From Eubacteriales bacterium (GTDB taxonomy: Bacteria; Bacillota; Clostridia; Lachnospirales; Lachnospiraceae): 64,000 bases of DNA. Below, piece after piece: positions 36,219 to 45,121 of this stretch. The DNA lies in the NCBI GenBank assembly GCA_030526005.1, contig JAUNDP010000003.1:1-64000 (forward strand), read 5' to 3'. The notes beneath the pieces are model-generated. The model was not told the DNA's origin. It saw nothing but the letters and a program-made list of their open reading frames with translations, and did not search any database. A program made the position numbers and the translations under genes. The stretch's first letter is position 1. Every line of letters starts with the position of its first letter.

Positions 36219-36386
36219 CTAAATACTGCCGCTTTGGCTTGTAATCTTTTCAAAAATTGTTCCGATCAGGCTTGTCAGCTGACTCTTAAAAATCAATACT
36301 AAACCGATCAGCACCACCAGAATAAGAATCACCTCCACAACGCCAATCCCATCTTCTTCCATACAGAATCGCTTCCAGTTTTTCAT
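36219..36386 (-). CDS. flp: Flp-type IVb pilin, main pilus subunit
   Basis: A 55-residue protein. ATG at 36386 follows GGGGGT. The sequence begins MKNWKRFCMEEDGIGVVEV and then a single helix of V, I and L to about residue 33, with the short polar tail ending QSGSI. The Gly before GVVEV with the Glu at mature position 5 is the prepilin cleavage context. The Flp1 family in Firmicutes has this length and shape. It lies between tadC and the DUF5702 gene, and would be cut by one of the two A24 peptidases. Probably the main structural pilin of this locus. Confidence 0.88.
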   Translation of the reverse strand: MKNWKRFCMEEDGIGVVEVILILVVLIGLVLIFKSQLTSLIGTIFEKITSQSGSI

Positions 36387-36461
36387 TTTGTTACCCCCTT
36401 ATCTTTAACCATAATTTTATCAAATTTATCTGTATTCTCCTGCCTTTCAACATACAATATG

Positions 36462-37877
36462 TCAAAGGTTTAAAAATGCCGGAATCACTAAAACTGCCAA
36501 CACTACAATCAACATCATTCCCATGGGAATTAACAGTTTTACTCCTGTTTCCTCCCCCTTTTTCTTTGCCAGTTCGATCCTCTCTTCCTGTGCCTGCTGC
36601 ATTTCCTGTCCTAAGATTTCTTCCAGCCCTTCGTTCCCTTTTTTCAAATGCTGTGCCAGAAGACGCCCTAATTTCAGATATCTGGGCTGTCCGCAGCGCT
36701 GTCCAAACTGTTCATACGCTGTCTCTTCTGCTACTCCACTTTCCATCTCTTTGCAGGCATGAACCATCTCTTCATATACATAACAGATTTCTTTTTTCCC
36801 ATGTTCTTCATATTCGGCCGCAATCTTTGTAAATGCCGCGCGTATGGTCATGCCCGCTCCTAAGAGCATCCTCATCTTAAATATTAAAACTGCATAATCT
36901 GACTTTAATTGTTCCTGTCTCTTTTTGGCTGTTTTTTCCAGTTTCTGATCTCTTTGACTCCAAAAATAACAGGCAGATACTGCTCCTGAAATCAGGACAA
37001 TTACCGCCGCTGGAATGTGACTTTTTTGCCATCTTATTTCCTTTCCGTCCAGTTTTTCAGGCAATGTTATTTTTTCTTTCTCACGCTCCTTTTCATCTTG
37101 TTCTTTCACTGCATTTTTGATTTTAAAAATCATCGCCTCCTCTTCTGTCCTGTCCATCGGAAAAACTCTTGCAAATGCGCTATAGCTTGCCTCCTCCTCC
37201 TGACATCGTATTTTCGCCTCCAATTTAATGACCTCGCCCTCTTCTTTTGTTTCTTTTAAAATTTCTCCCGTCTGTGATACAATTCCATATGGTATAGTTG
37301 TCCACTCAACCTGTACTGTTCCCTCCTGCATACTGGCAGGCAGCATCAAATCACTGCGCACTTCGTTCAGTGTTGTATTGTCGCCTTTTATCATCTCATC
37401 TAATTCTGCCAGTGCAGTTTCCACTTTCTCCCTCGCTTCCTGCGCAGAATATTTTCTTGCCTGAATTGAAACAGGAACTTTATATTTTTGTTTTTCTTCT
37501 ACCCAAACTTCCAATTCTTCTGTTCTTCCAGCTTCTCCATATAAAGGACGCTTCAAAAAAGAAATGATTTCTCCTTCTTTTTTCTCAAATATAGATACCA
37601 GCACACTGATGCACAGCGTTCCAAACAGAATCATCAAGGTTACTGCTATCTTTCTTGTCTCATACTCTTCCCATGTAATTCGATGTGTGATCCAGAGAGA
37701 TTGTACTTGTTGTTTTCTGATATTCTCTTTTGCTTTTCTCCTGCTTTTTTTCTTCAAAAACATGGTTAATTTATAAAAAGGAATCTCCCATTTTCTATAA
37801 CGCTGTTCCAGTTTCATCTTTCGGGACATAAAAAATAAAATCCCATAAACTCCTAATATCATCACACTGATCTGCAT
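36462..37877 (-). CDS. tadC: TadC-like type II secretion F domain protein with a large insert
   Basis: 471 residues. A helix at 3-20 and another at about 76-97 are followed by a 200-residue soluble part with VSIQARKYSAQEAREKV. A helix at about 303-322 precedes the T2SSF domain (about 335-445) and a closing helix (MGMMLIVVLAVLVIPAF). Normal TadC is about 300 residues, so the soluble insert between the first helices and the F domain is an extra, outside-facing or cytoplasmic domain not seen in TadC of model systems. It follows tadB by four bases. Platform protein for pilin assembly. Confidence 0.82.
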   Translation of the reverse strand: MQISVMILGVYGILFFMSRKMKLEQRYRKWEIPFYKLTMFLKKKSRRKAKENIRKQQVQSLWITHRITWEEYETRKIAVTLMILFGTLCISVLVSIFEKKEGEIISFLKRPLYGEAGRTEELEVWVEEKQKYKVPVSIQARKYSAQEAREKVETALAELDEMIKGDNTTLNEVRSDLMLPASMQEGTVQVEWTTIPYGIVSQTGEILKETKEEGEVIKLEAKIRCQEEEASYSAFARVFPMDRTEEEAMIFKIKNAVKEQDEKEREKEKITLPEKLDGKEIRWQKSHIPAAVIVLISGAVSACYFWSQRDQKLEKTAKKRQEQLKSDYAVLIFKMRMLLGAGMTIRAAFTKIAAEYEEHGKKEICYVYEEMVHACKEMESGVAEETAYEQFGQRCGQPRYLKLGRLLAQHLKKGNEGLEEILGQEMQQAQEERIELAKKKGEETGVKLLIPMGMMLIVVLAVLVIPAFLNL

Positions 37878-37881
37878 CTCT

Positions 37882-38619
37882 TTATACCTCGATCTCTACT
37901 ATTTTTTTCCCGATCACAAATGCAGTTATATATATCAGCAAGCTGATGCTCATCACGGTAACTCCAAATATATTGTGGTAAAGACTGTCCAGAAATCCAG
38001 GCGAAGTTATGCCAACATACGCAATCATTGCACATGGGACGGCGCTCATGATTTTCTGTTCTGATTTTTTTGCCGCTATACATGTTCTGATTTCTCTTTT
38101 TGTTTCATTTTTCTCTAAAATCCATTCGTTCGTATTTTGGATAATCTCCGAAAGATTTCCCCCCGTTCTCTTTGCTGCCCCAAATACCTGTGCAAAATCG
38201 GTGATTGAGTCCAATTCGCTTTTTTCTGCCAGATCGTAAAACAGTTTTTCGATTGTCTGATTCAATTCTAACTGCGCCCTGATGCGTGCAAATTCCTGTA
38301 CCATTTTTTCCTGTTCCCCATACAGTTTTTCCAATTCTTTTGCCCCCTCTCCCATCGCATTTTCGATCGAATATCCTGCCGTCAATGCGCTGCTGACTGC
38401 ACGCATTCCATCTAAAAACTGAGTCTCTGCTTTCTCTTTCTGACGCTCTGTCTGTGTCTTTCTTCGTTCTTTCTGATAAATCCATAATCCAGGTAAAAAG
38501 AGAATTGCCGGAATTATAGAGTCATAAAATAAAAAGCTGAGAATCAGATCAAGCAAAAGAAATTGTATTGTTCCTATTACATATTCTTCTTTTTTATATG
38601 GATAAAAATTTTTGTTCAT
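37882..38619 (-). CDS. tadB: TadB-like inner membrane platform protein
   Basis: 245 residues. Two helices near the start (about 14-50), a cytoplasmic T2SSF domain (about 62-190) with DGMRAVSSALTAGYSIENAM and AKRTGGNLSEII, and two closing helices (about 195-240). It overlaps tadA by four bases (ATGA). With TadC it forms the membrane platform on which the TadA ATPase acts. Shorter than many TadB proteins because it lacks the N-terminal FHA-like or soluble extension. Confidence 0.88.
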   Translation of the reverse strand: MNKNFYPYKKEEYVIGTIQFLLLDLILSFLFYDSIIPAILFLPGLWIYQKERRKTQTERQKEKAETQFLDGMRAVSSALTAGYSIENAMGEGAKELEKLYGEQEKMVQEFARIRAQLELNQTIEKLFYDLAEKSELDSITDFAQVFGAAKRTGGNLSEIIQNTNEWILEKNETKREIRTCIAAKKSEQKIMSAVPCAMIAYVGITSPGFLDSLYHNIFGVTVMSISLLIYITAFVIGKKIVEIEV

Positions 38620-39857
38620 TCTTCTGATTCCTCATCCATTTCCTTCCACCCGTATCGCTTCCATTTTTCTGTATTTTTTAAGTTTCCCTTTCGGACAAGA
38701 CTGCCTTTTTCTTTCTTGTTTGTCTCTTCATATTCGTATAAAACCTGTGTCTGGATTTCTTCTCTCTCACCGTCATACCCTGTAATTTCTAAGATTTCCA
38801 GCACCTTTCTCGAATGGTCCCTTCTTCTTCCCAGATGGATCATGATATCAATTCCTCCTGCAATCTGCCTGCGGATCGCTGAAATCGGAAGTTTGATTCC
38901 CATCAGCACCATCGTTTCCAGCCTCATCATCATATCTCTTGGGTTGTTTGCGTGCGCTGTGCTAAGCGATCCATCATGACCAGTATTCATCGCCTGAAGC
39001 ATATCGATCGCTTCTTCCCCTCTCACCTCTCCGACGATGATTCTGTCCGGCCGCATTCTAAGACTTGCTTTTATCAAATCTCGAATTGTAATATCCTTTT
39101 CCTTTGAAAAGTGACCTTTTCTGGCTTCCATCCGAACCAGATTTTCCACTCCCTGAATTTGAAGTTCTGCATTGTCTTCAATCGTAATAATTCTTTCCTG
39201 TTTCGGTATAAAATCAGACAACGCATTCAAAAATGTTGTCTTTCCGGAACCCGTTCCCCCGCTGATAAAAATATTGTATCCAGATTGTACCAGCTTTCTC
39301 AGGAAATCAGCCGCTTCCTGTGTAATGCTGTTCCAGGCAATCAGTTCCTTCATCGAAATCGGATTCTTGGGGAACCTCCTGATTGTCAGAATCGGTCCAT
39401 TGACCGCTGCAGGCGGCAGAACAATGCTGACACGATCCCCATTTTCCAGTCTGGCATCTGCCACAGGATTCGACTCATTTACAATCCGATTGCATCTTCC
39501 TGCAATCTGCTGAATTAAATCCTCCAGATGACTTTTTGAAGTAAAATGGTTCTTCCATTTTCTTATCTCCCCCGCTTTCTCGATGAAAATCGCCTCCGTC
39601 CCATTTACCATAATCTCTGTGATCTCATCGTCATCGATCAGCTCCTGTAAAAGATCGAGACCTCTCACGGCATTAAATAAATTTTTTCGGATTTCCTGTC
39701 TCTGAGCCAGTGTGATATATTCTTCCTTGCTTTCCTGCAGAATAATCTGATCAATCTGGCTGTAGATTTTCTGATCGTTGATTTCTTTCATTTTCTCTAT
39801 CTCACAGCGGAGTTTTTGTTTCATATATTCTGCCCTGATCGCTGTCTCATCTCTCAT
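38616..39857 (-). CDS. tadA: TadA/CpaF secretion ATPase
   Basis: Hexameric ATPase that drives pilin assembly. 413 residues. N-terminal domain to about 140, then GGTGSGKTTF Walker A at about 206-213, the Asp box with IITIEDNAELQIQG, the Walker B-like RMRPDRIIVGEVRG, and the His box with STAHANNPRDMMMRLE. ATG start follows GAGAGGA; it overlaps the TadZ-like gene end by 11 bases. All ATPase motifs look intact, so it should be active. Confidence 0.96.
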   Translation of the reverse strand: MRDETAIRAEYMKQKLRCEIEKMKEINDQKIYSQIDQIILQESKEEYITLAQRQEIRKNLFNAVRGLDLLQELIDDDEITEIMVNGTEAIFIEKAGEIRKWKNHFTSKSHLEDLIQQIAGRCNRIVNESNPVADARLENGDRVSIVLPPAAVNGPILTIRRFPKNPISMKELIAWNSITQEAADFLRKLVQSGYNIFISGGTGSGKTTFLNALSDFIPKQERIITIEDNAELQIQGVENLVRMEARKGHFSKEKDITIRDLIKASLRMRPDRIIVGEVRGEEAIDMLQAMNTGHDGSLSTAHANNPRDMMMRLETMVLMGIKLPISAIRRQIAGGIDIMIHLGRRRDHSRKVLEILEITGYDGEREEIQTQVLYEYEETNKKEKGSLVRKGNLKNTEKWKRYGWKEMDEESEE

Positions 39858-40848
39858 TTTTCAAAATTCCTCTCACAAACTGTCCCATTTTTCCAAAAAG
39901 CAGCCCCTCCGGATCGGACTGTTCCACATATGGAATAGAAATCTTTTCCGTCTTTTGCATCAAACTTTCCTTTTTGCTTTTCACAATCATTTTCTCATAC
40001 TGCATTACCTTCTCCTGCGCTGTCTTTTCTTCTAAAACAGGCATATAGATTGTTTCACAGACATTTAAAAGTTCCGGCAGATCTCCCACGCTTTCATCCA
40101 CATCCAGCACAACCGCCTCATAACTGCTGTAGGCAAATACTTCTTCAATTAGTTGAACCCATTCCTGCGTCTGCACCTTGCCCAGTTCCCATCCCATCCC
40201 CGGAAGAATATAATCCAGTTTTCGGAGTTTTCTTGTCATACTGCCCAGATGATATAAAAAATTCTGATGTTCCTGACGGAACAGATAAATCAAATCTGAA
40301 AGATCCGCCTGATAATTGTTTTCTTTCTCCCACAGAAATGCTGATACTGGTTCCAGATTCAGATACAATGTCGGTCTGCTCTCAGCCAGAATCTGCCCCA
40401 ATGTCAAAGCAAAATTTGTTTTTCCGCACCGCCTCACCGGAGAATAAACAGCGATCAATTCTGCGTTCTTCTTCAGCGTATGTCCTCTTTTTTCCACCTC
40501 GCCCTTTTTATTTTTATATTCAGAATAAATCTGAATCATTTCTTCAAACGTCCTGTCACAGGATTGATATTTATATAATGCAGGATACTCCAAAAATTCC
40601 GATCGGATTTCTCCTTCTGACAAAAGTACCACGCATCCGCTGAAGCGTTCTATTCTCGTCTTTTCAGCCATCTCGGAGTGAATCAGCAAAAGATCAATCT
40701 GATTTTCTGATTCATATTTCCATAATGCTTCCATCTGAGTAAATACCAGAATCTCAAATGGTATTCCCTGTTTCTTTTTTAAATGCTGTGCCAGCCGTTC
40801 AGCATAACTCTCTTCTCTGTCACAGACAGCAAATACCATTGCTTTCAA
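39847..40848 (-). CDS. tadZ: TadZ/CpaE-like P-loop ATPase
   Basis: 333 residues, using the TTG at 40848, which has GGAGGG six bases upstream and overlaps the stop of the prepilin peptidase gene (TTGA). The ATG at 40839 has no well-placed site. The first ~120 residues look like an atypical receiver domain (MVFAVCDREESYAERL). The ParA/MinD-like part has the deviant P-loop SPVRRCGKTNFAL and the YLNLEP and VLDVDES patterns. In other systems TadZ places the Tad machine at the cell pole. The P-loop departs from the usual GGxGK form, but matches a Cys-Gly-Lys-Thr form I have seen in Clostridia. Membrane-peripheral. Confidence 0.82.
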   Translation of the reverse strand: MKAMVFAVCDREESYAERLAQHLKKKQGIPFEILVFTQMEALWKYESENQIDLLLIHSEMAEKTRIERFSGCVVLLSEGEIRSEFLEYPALYKYQSCDRTFEEMIQIYSEYKNKKGEVEKRGHTLKKNAELIAVYSPVRRCGKTNFALTLGQILAESRPTLYLNLEPVSAFLWEKENNYQADLSDLIYLFRQEHQNFLYHLGSMTRKLRKLDYILPGMGWELGKVQTQEWVQLIEEVFAYSSYEAVVLDVDESVGDLPELLNVCETIYMPVLEEKTAQEKVMQYEKMIVKSKKESLMQKTEKISIPYVEQSDPEGLLFGKMGQFVRGILKNER

Positions 40849-41336
40849 TAAAGCCCTCCTATTCCGCAAAACACACTGCATAAAATCGGAATGGACAAAC
40901 GGATCGTCTTCTTCTTTCTGCCTGCCAGTCGGCAGATGGCTGCATAGAAAGCTCCAAAAAGCAGCGCGGCCATCATACATTCTAATATCCTGCCCATACC
41001 GAGAATACTGCCTAGTACAGAAAATAATTTGATATCCCCTGCACCGATCCAGCGCTCGCAAAATGCAATCCACAAGAGTACAAGCGGAACTGACATTCCA
41101 AGAAAAGCGAAGAGTAATCCATAAACTCCTTCCTCCAAAATGCGTATGCCGATACCAAAAAGAATTCCGCCGAGAATCCATTTGTTTTTTATTTTTTCTT
41201 CCCGAAGATCTGTGATCACAGCCCCTGCTGTCACTCCCAGTAAAAAAATATCTTGTATACTGATTTTTTCACTTCCTCGTATTATAAAGTAGTAGTGTTT
41301 AAAGACCCTCTCCAAGGTCTCTCTCCTGTTTTTCAT
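40845..41336 (-). CDS. A24 prepilin peptidase (CpaA/TadV type)
   Basis: 163 residues with about five helices. The catalytic aspartates are in ITDLREEKIKN (about residue 43) and GAGDIKLF (GxGD, near 99). It is the first gene of the Tad operon, directly after the promoter at 41452-41480 and a ~105-base leader. Cleaves the Flp prepilin leader, likely before assembly. Its stop is overlapped by the next gene's TTG start. The first ~25 residues are soluble and basic, slightly longer than in TadV. Confidence 0.86.
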   Translation of the reverse strand: MKNRRETLERVFKHYYFIIRGSEKISIQDIFLLGVTAGAVITDLREEKIKNKWILGGILFGIGIRILEEGVYGLLFAFLGMSVPLVLLWIAFCERWIGAGDIKLFSVLGSILGMGRILECMMAALLFGAFYAAICRLAGRKKKTIRLSIPILCSVFCGIGGLY

Positions 41337-41451
41337 TTTACATTTTCAATTTTTCACTTCATCATTTCTAATTTTTGATTTTTCGTTGTGATTTTGGGAA
41401 TCATTTGCCGAACGGCTTGAAATTTTTTTGATTTGTTTTGTCTGTATTGTT

Positions 41452-41480
41452 ATTATATATCATTTGTTGCATTTTGTCTA
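41452..41480 (-). promoter_or_regulatory. Promoter of the Tad operon
   Basis: On the minus strand TAGACA (41475-41480), 17-base spacer, TATAAT (41452-41457), a near-consensus site. It is the only good promoter seen ahead of eleven closely spaced genes. The rest of the 320-base gap (41337-41656) is AT-rich leader plus the tail structures of the response regulator gene. Confidence 0.75.
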
Positions 41481-41569
41481 TAGTAAGTGATATTTTTGTT
41501 AAATATTTTCTGCCCTGTCATTTTCTCTGTCTGTATTTCTGTGATATGCTCCCCAAAAATAAAAACATA

Positions 41570-41611
41570 CAAAAATGATCGGGCAGTTTACAATGTTTAC
41601 AAATGAACTGC
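41570..41611 (-). terminator. Possible weak terminator after the response regulator gene
   Basis: GCAGTT (minus strand, 41606-41611) pairs with AACTGC (41583-41588), followed further on by ATTTTTG. A second hairpin, TCCCATG / CATGGGA, lies at 41617-41639. Neither has a close T-run. Confidence 0.35.
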
Positions 41612-41656
41612 TTTTCTCCCATGTGCATCAGCCATGGGAAAATGTCAAAGCAGCTG

Positions 41657-43231
41657 CTATTTTTCCTCTCTTTTTCGATATTCCAGAGGTGACATCCCTG
41701 TCTCCTTTTTAAAGGCTGTGGCAAAATGAGAAGCGTTTGTATACCCTGTCTGCATTGCGATATCACTGACAGATTGATCCGTCATCATCAAAAGTTTGCC
41801 TGCCAGATGAATCCGTTCTTTATGGATATATTTCAGCATGGAGATCCCTGTCTCTTTTTTAAATAATTTTGAGAGATAGTCAGCATCCAGATGAACCGCA
41901 TCTGCCACGTCCTTACAGTTCATCTCCTCATCGAGATGTTCTGCAATAAAGCATTTTGCCTGACCAACAGGGGTATTTTCGTCTCTCCTCTCTGACATAA
42001 GCTCTTTTGCTTTCTTTAAAAGCCACAGCAGCCATCTCTCAAAATCTTCCAAAGTCAGAAGGGACTGTTCCCTCAATTCCTGATACTGTCTGGATGTAAA
42101 AATCTCATCTCCTGTCTTTTTTGTCTCATACAGCATCAGATAAATCTCCTGTACGATCTGATTTTGGAATTTTTTCAGCATTTTTCCATCGAAATTCGAT
42201 TTCATTTTGTATTGATTCAGTTCATCCACAACCACTGCTGCAGCGCTCTGAATTTTCCCGGCAAACATCTGAAACCTGAATTTTCCAGAATCAAATGCCG
42301 CTGTTTTTTCTCTCTCTTCTTCCTGCTTTATCTCTCCTGGAATCAGCTGATTTTCATGAGTCAGATTGTTTTTCTCTGTCTGAACAAGACTCTGTATTTC
42401 CTGCCTCAGTCCTTTGATATCTGTCTGTTTTCCAAGATATCCGCAGAGATATTCTCCATAATAATCATGAAATGTATTCATATACTCCATGCCTGCTTTA
42501 TGGATTTGTTCCTGCTTCGTCTCTCCACAAAAGATCACCCCGATTCCTCTGCTGTGAATGTCAATACACACAACCTGTTTTGTGATATTTTCAAAGATTT
42601 CATACGCAATATTTTTCATGATAAAATGCCGAAATTTTTGATCATACTCTGCCAGGAGCGGAGGCCATTTTTTCAGGCAGAATAAAACAGGCAAGTATGT
42701 CACATTGATCTCCATTTCAATTTTTCTAAAATCTGCTTCTCTTTGCAGCACACGCCCGTTTTCTCCGATGATCCCATTTACGATTTCTTCAAAAAACAGT
42801 TCTCTGTTTGCCATCATCTGCTTTTTTCCGCCGCTCAATGTCTGCTTCTTCCGGATTTGTTCTTTCTGTATGTCAACCGCCTTTTTTAACACTTGGTTGA
42901 GCTGATCATCTTCCACAGGCTTTAAAAGATAATCCATCGAACCTGCCCGCATCGCCCACGTCGCATATCCAAATTCTTCATATGCAGTCAGAACAATTTT
43001 GCTCGCCGTATGTTTTTTCTCCTGAAGCCAGTCTAAAAATTCCAGTCCGTTTCCTCCCGGCATCTCGATATCGCATACAATAATATCTATCGGATTCTCC
43101 TCCACTATATTTTTTGCCTGCGCCGTCCGGTATGCGTAAAAAATATGGTCGATTCCAAGCTCTTCTTTCTTTACAATCCCACAGATAATCTGGACTTCCA
43201 CGGCATCGTCATCAACGATCAGTAAGTTCAT
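41657..43231 (-). CDS. YesN-like response regulator with AraC-type DNA-binding domain
   Basis: 524 residues. Receiver domain 1-120: acidic pair at D7-D9, phosphorylated Asp54 in CDIEMPGG, Thr82 in LTAYEEF, Lys near 104 in LLKPVED. A middle segment of about 270 residues, typical of the YesN class, links to a C-terminal AraC domain (about 425-522) with VADAVHLDADYLSKLFK and SDIAMQTGYTNASHFATAFK, the two helix-turn-helices. Its start overlaps the kinase gene by 20 bases. In gut Firmicutes these pairs often turn on neighbouring sugar-uptake and glycosidase genes; the next genes upstream are a GH3 enzyme and a solute-binding protein. Confidence 0.94.
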   Translation of the reverse strand: MNLLIVDDDAVEVQIICGIVKKEELGIDHIFYAYRTAQAKNIVEENPIDIIVCDIEMPGGNGLEFLDWLQEKKHTASKIVLTAYEEFGYATWAMRAGSMDYLLKPVEDDQLNQVLKKAVDIQKEQIRKKQTLSGGKKQMMANRELFFEEIVNGIIGENGRVLQREADFRKIEMEINVTYLPVLFCLKKWPPLLAEYDQKFRHFIMKNIAYEIFENITKQVVCIDIHSRGIGVIFCGETKQEQIHKAGMEYMNTFHDYYGEYLCGYLGKQTDIKGLRQEIQSLVQTEKNNLTHENQLIPGEIKQEEEREKTAAFDSGKFRFQMFAGKIQSAAAVVVDELNQYKMKSNFDGKMLKKFQNQIVQEIYLMLYETKKTGDEIFTSRQYQELREQSLLTLEDFERWLLWLLKKAKELMSERRDENTPVGQAKCFIAEHLDEEMNCKDVADAVHLDADYLSKLFKKETGISMLKYIHKERIHLAGKLLMMTDQSVSDIAMQTGYTNASHFATAFKKETGMSPLEYRKREEK

Positions 43232-44966
43232 TTTTTTCTTTCACCTCCGCTGGTATAGTGATTTCTACTGCTGCTCCGCCTTCTTCCCGATTATAAAACC
43301 GCATCTTGGCAGCCCCTCCATATAAAATTTTCATACGGTTTCTCACATTCTCAATTCCCACATGGCGCCCCGGCTGGTCTATAATCCGTTCGCCTCTGTT
43401 CAGGCGCATCAGCGTCTGTTCACTAAATCCATTTCCGCCGTCCTGAATCAAAAGACGGATCATTTGATCTTCTCTTTTTTCTGCTGTCACTGTGATCTCT
43501 GTCTGATTCTGTTCATTCTCTCCGAATTTAATGCTGTTTTCCACAAACGTCTGAATGGCTAAAATAGGAATCGGTATCTCCTGCATTTCTTCCGGAATAT
43601 CTGAAATAAATTTTACGAGACAGCTGTCTTTATTTTTCCATTCATTGATCTGTAGATAGTTTTGGATAAATACAATTTCCTCCCGTATCGGAACAAGATT
43701 TTTCCCATACAGTGTATAGCGAAAATGACGTACCAGATTCATTGTAATGGATTTGACCGCTGCAATCTCATCCATTCTGGCATAGTTAAAAATCAAATTT
43801 AGCGCATTCATAAAGAAATGAGGTTTAATCTGGATCTTTAAAAATTCCAATTCTGTCTTCTGTCTCTGCACAATCTCCTCATACACCTGAATTCTCAGAT
43901 TTTTGATCTCCTGCACCATGCTGTTGAAACTCATATTCATCTCAGTAAATTCCCAAATCTGCTCCTGCGCCGGCAAAGTCACCGTCAAATCTCCTTTTTC
44001 TACCTGTCCCATTTTTCGTGATAAATTTTCAATCGGTTTTCCAATTCTCTTCTTTGTAGAATTTAAAAATACGATCAAAATCAACACAGAGACCGCCAAA
44101 AGAACTGCCATGTTCTGAATCAAAGATTGAATACCATTGTGAATATCCTGATCTTTTATAAAGATCGTCAAGTAATATGTATCTTTCCATATCGGTTCAC
44201 TCACAATCATATAGCGGTGATTTTTTCCATTCACACTGTAACTGGAAGCTTCCTTTTTTAATTCTGAGATCGTTTCTAATTCTTCCCACGAGCTCAAAGG
44301 ATTTCCATCAGAATCTAAAAGCAGAATTTTCTCAGAATCTTCAATCTGTATGCGAACGAGATTTTCCAGTATCTTATCGACATTGCACCAGCTTCCGTAA
44401 TAAATTCCTTTATAGTTGTAGATCCGAAATATGTAATATTCTTCTCCGATTTCCTCTGCAAACCACTCGGCAGTGATGGAGCGCTCACTTTCTTCAATTT
44501 TGCTCACTACCGCTTTTATCCTCTCCTCGATTGCTTTCTGCTGTTCTAAAGTCTCCACCGTATTTGTATATTTCATCAAAATTTTGCTGCTTTTACTGTA
44601 AAAGAAGATACTTTCTGAGATTGTCTCATACAGAGATTCATCACTGCTGACCCGGTTTTTCAGTTTGTTTCCCGCAAGCCATGCCTCCGTCTCATTTTGA
44701 GCCGAAGCAAATTCTGAAAAGCTGACGTCATTCATGCCCAGATTGATCAGATAATGATCGAGTGTTACCATTTTCTCGTCCAGATACTGCGCATACAGCA
44801 CTGCCGTACTTCCTATGGAAGCCGCTATTTTTTCCATCATCAAATGCGCCGCAAACAGATTGCTGACTGCCATAAAAATGATAATCGGCAAGACAAAACA
44901 CATTGCGCAGAAGATCAAGTATCTTTGAATATTCCATTTTTTTCTTTTTTCTGTCCCCCGTTCCAT
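43212..44966 (-). CDS. YesM-like membrane sensor histidine kinase
   Basis: 584 residues. Two helices at about 17-37 and 275-298 flank an outer sensor domain of about 235 residues (Cache-like layout). A HAMP domain follows (about 300-350), then the His_kinase box with KIQIKPHFFMNAL, phospho-His near residue 382, and the ATPase domain with VENSIKFGEN, DGGNGFSEQ and GIENVRNRM. Cognate to the overlapping response regulator. Own promoter at 45009-45037, immediately after the terminator of the GH3 gene. Signal unknown; a glycan breakdown product is a fair guess from the neighbours. Confidence 0.94.
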   Translation of the reverse strand: MERGTEKRKKWNIQRYLIFCAMCFVLPIIIFMAVSNLFAAHLMMEKIAASIGSTAVLYAQYLDEKMVTLDHYLINLGMNDVSFSEFASAQNETEAWLAGNKLKNRVSSDESLYETISESIFFYSKSSKILMKYTNTVETLEQQKAIEERIKAVVSKIEESERSITAEWFAEEIGEEYYIFRIYNYKGIYYGSWCNVDKILENLVRIQIEDSEKILLLDSDGNPLSSWEELETISELKKEASSYSVNGKNHRYMIVSEPIWKDTYYLTIFIKDQDIHNGIQSLIQNMAVLLAVSVLILIVFLNSTKKRIGKPIENLSRKMGQVEKGDLTVTLPAQEQIWEFTEMNMSFNSMVQEIKNLRIQVYEEIVQRQKTELEFLKIQIKPHFFMNALNLIFNYARMDEIAAVKSITMNLVRHFRYTLYGKNLVPIREEIVFIQNYLQINEWKNKDSCLVKFISDIPEEMQEIPIPILAIQTFVENSIKFGENEQNQTEITVTAEKREDQMIRLLIQDGGNGFSEQTLMRLNRGERIIDQPGRHVGIENVRNRMKILYGGAAKMRFYNREEGGAAVEITIPAEVKEKNELTDR

Positions 44967-45008
44967 TTTTCTCCCCTCTTTGTTCTGTTTTCCATATTTT
45001 CTAACTGT

Positions 45009-45037
45009 ATTATCGTGTGTTTTTCAGAAAAAGTCCA
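45009..45037 (-). promoter_or_regulatory. Promoter of the YesM/YesN pair
   Basis: On the minus strand TGGACT (45032-45037), 17-base spacer, GATAAT (45009-45014), just past the GH3 terminator T-run. Confidence 0.6.
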
Positions 45038-45044
45038 GTTTTTT

Positions 45045-45096
45045 CAAAAAAGGGAAAGCCTCAGGAATCCCCTTTTCCGGACCCCGAAGCTTTCCC
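45045..45096 (-). terminator. Terminator of the GH3 gene
   Basis: Minus strand GGGAAAGC (45089-45096) pairs with GCTTTCCC (45052-45059), followed by a run of T (45046-45051). It separates the GH3 gene from the two-component genes. Confidence 0.85.
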
Positions 45097-45121
45097 CTGT
45101 TTCTGTCTTATATTTTCTTTT

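Noticed and set aside
41518..41640. A short minus-strand frame after the response regulator with FICKHCK, reminiscent of small metal-binding redox proteins
   Set aside because: No ribosome site or full domain; it overlaps hairpins at the 3' end of the regulator gene. A chance match or a remnant at best.
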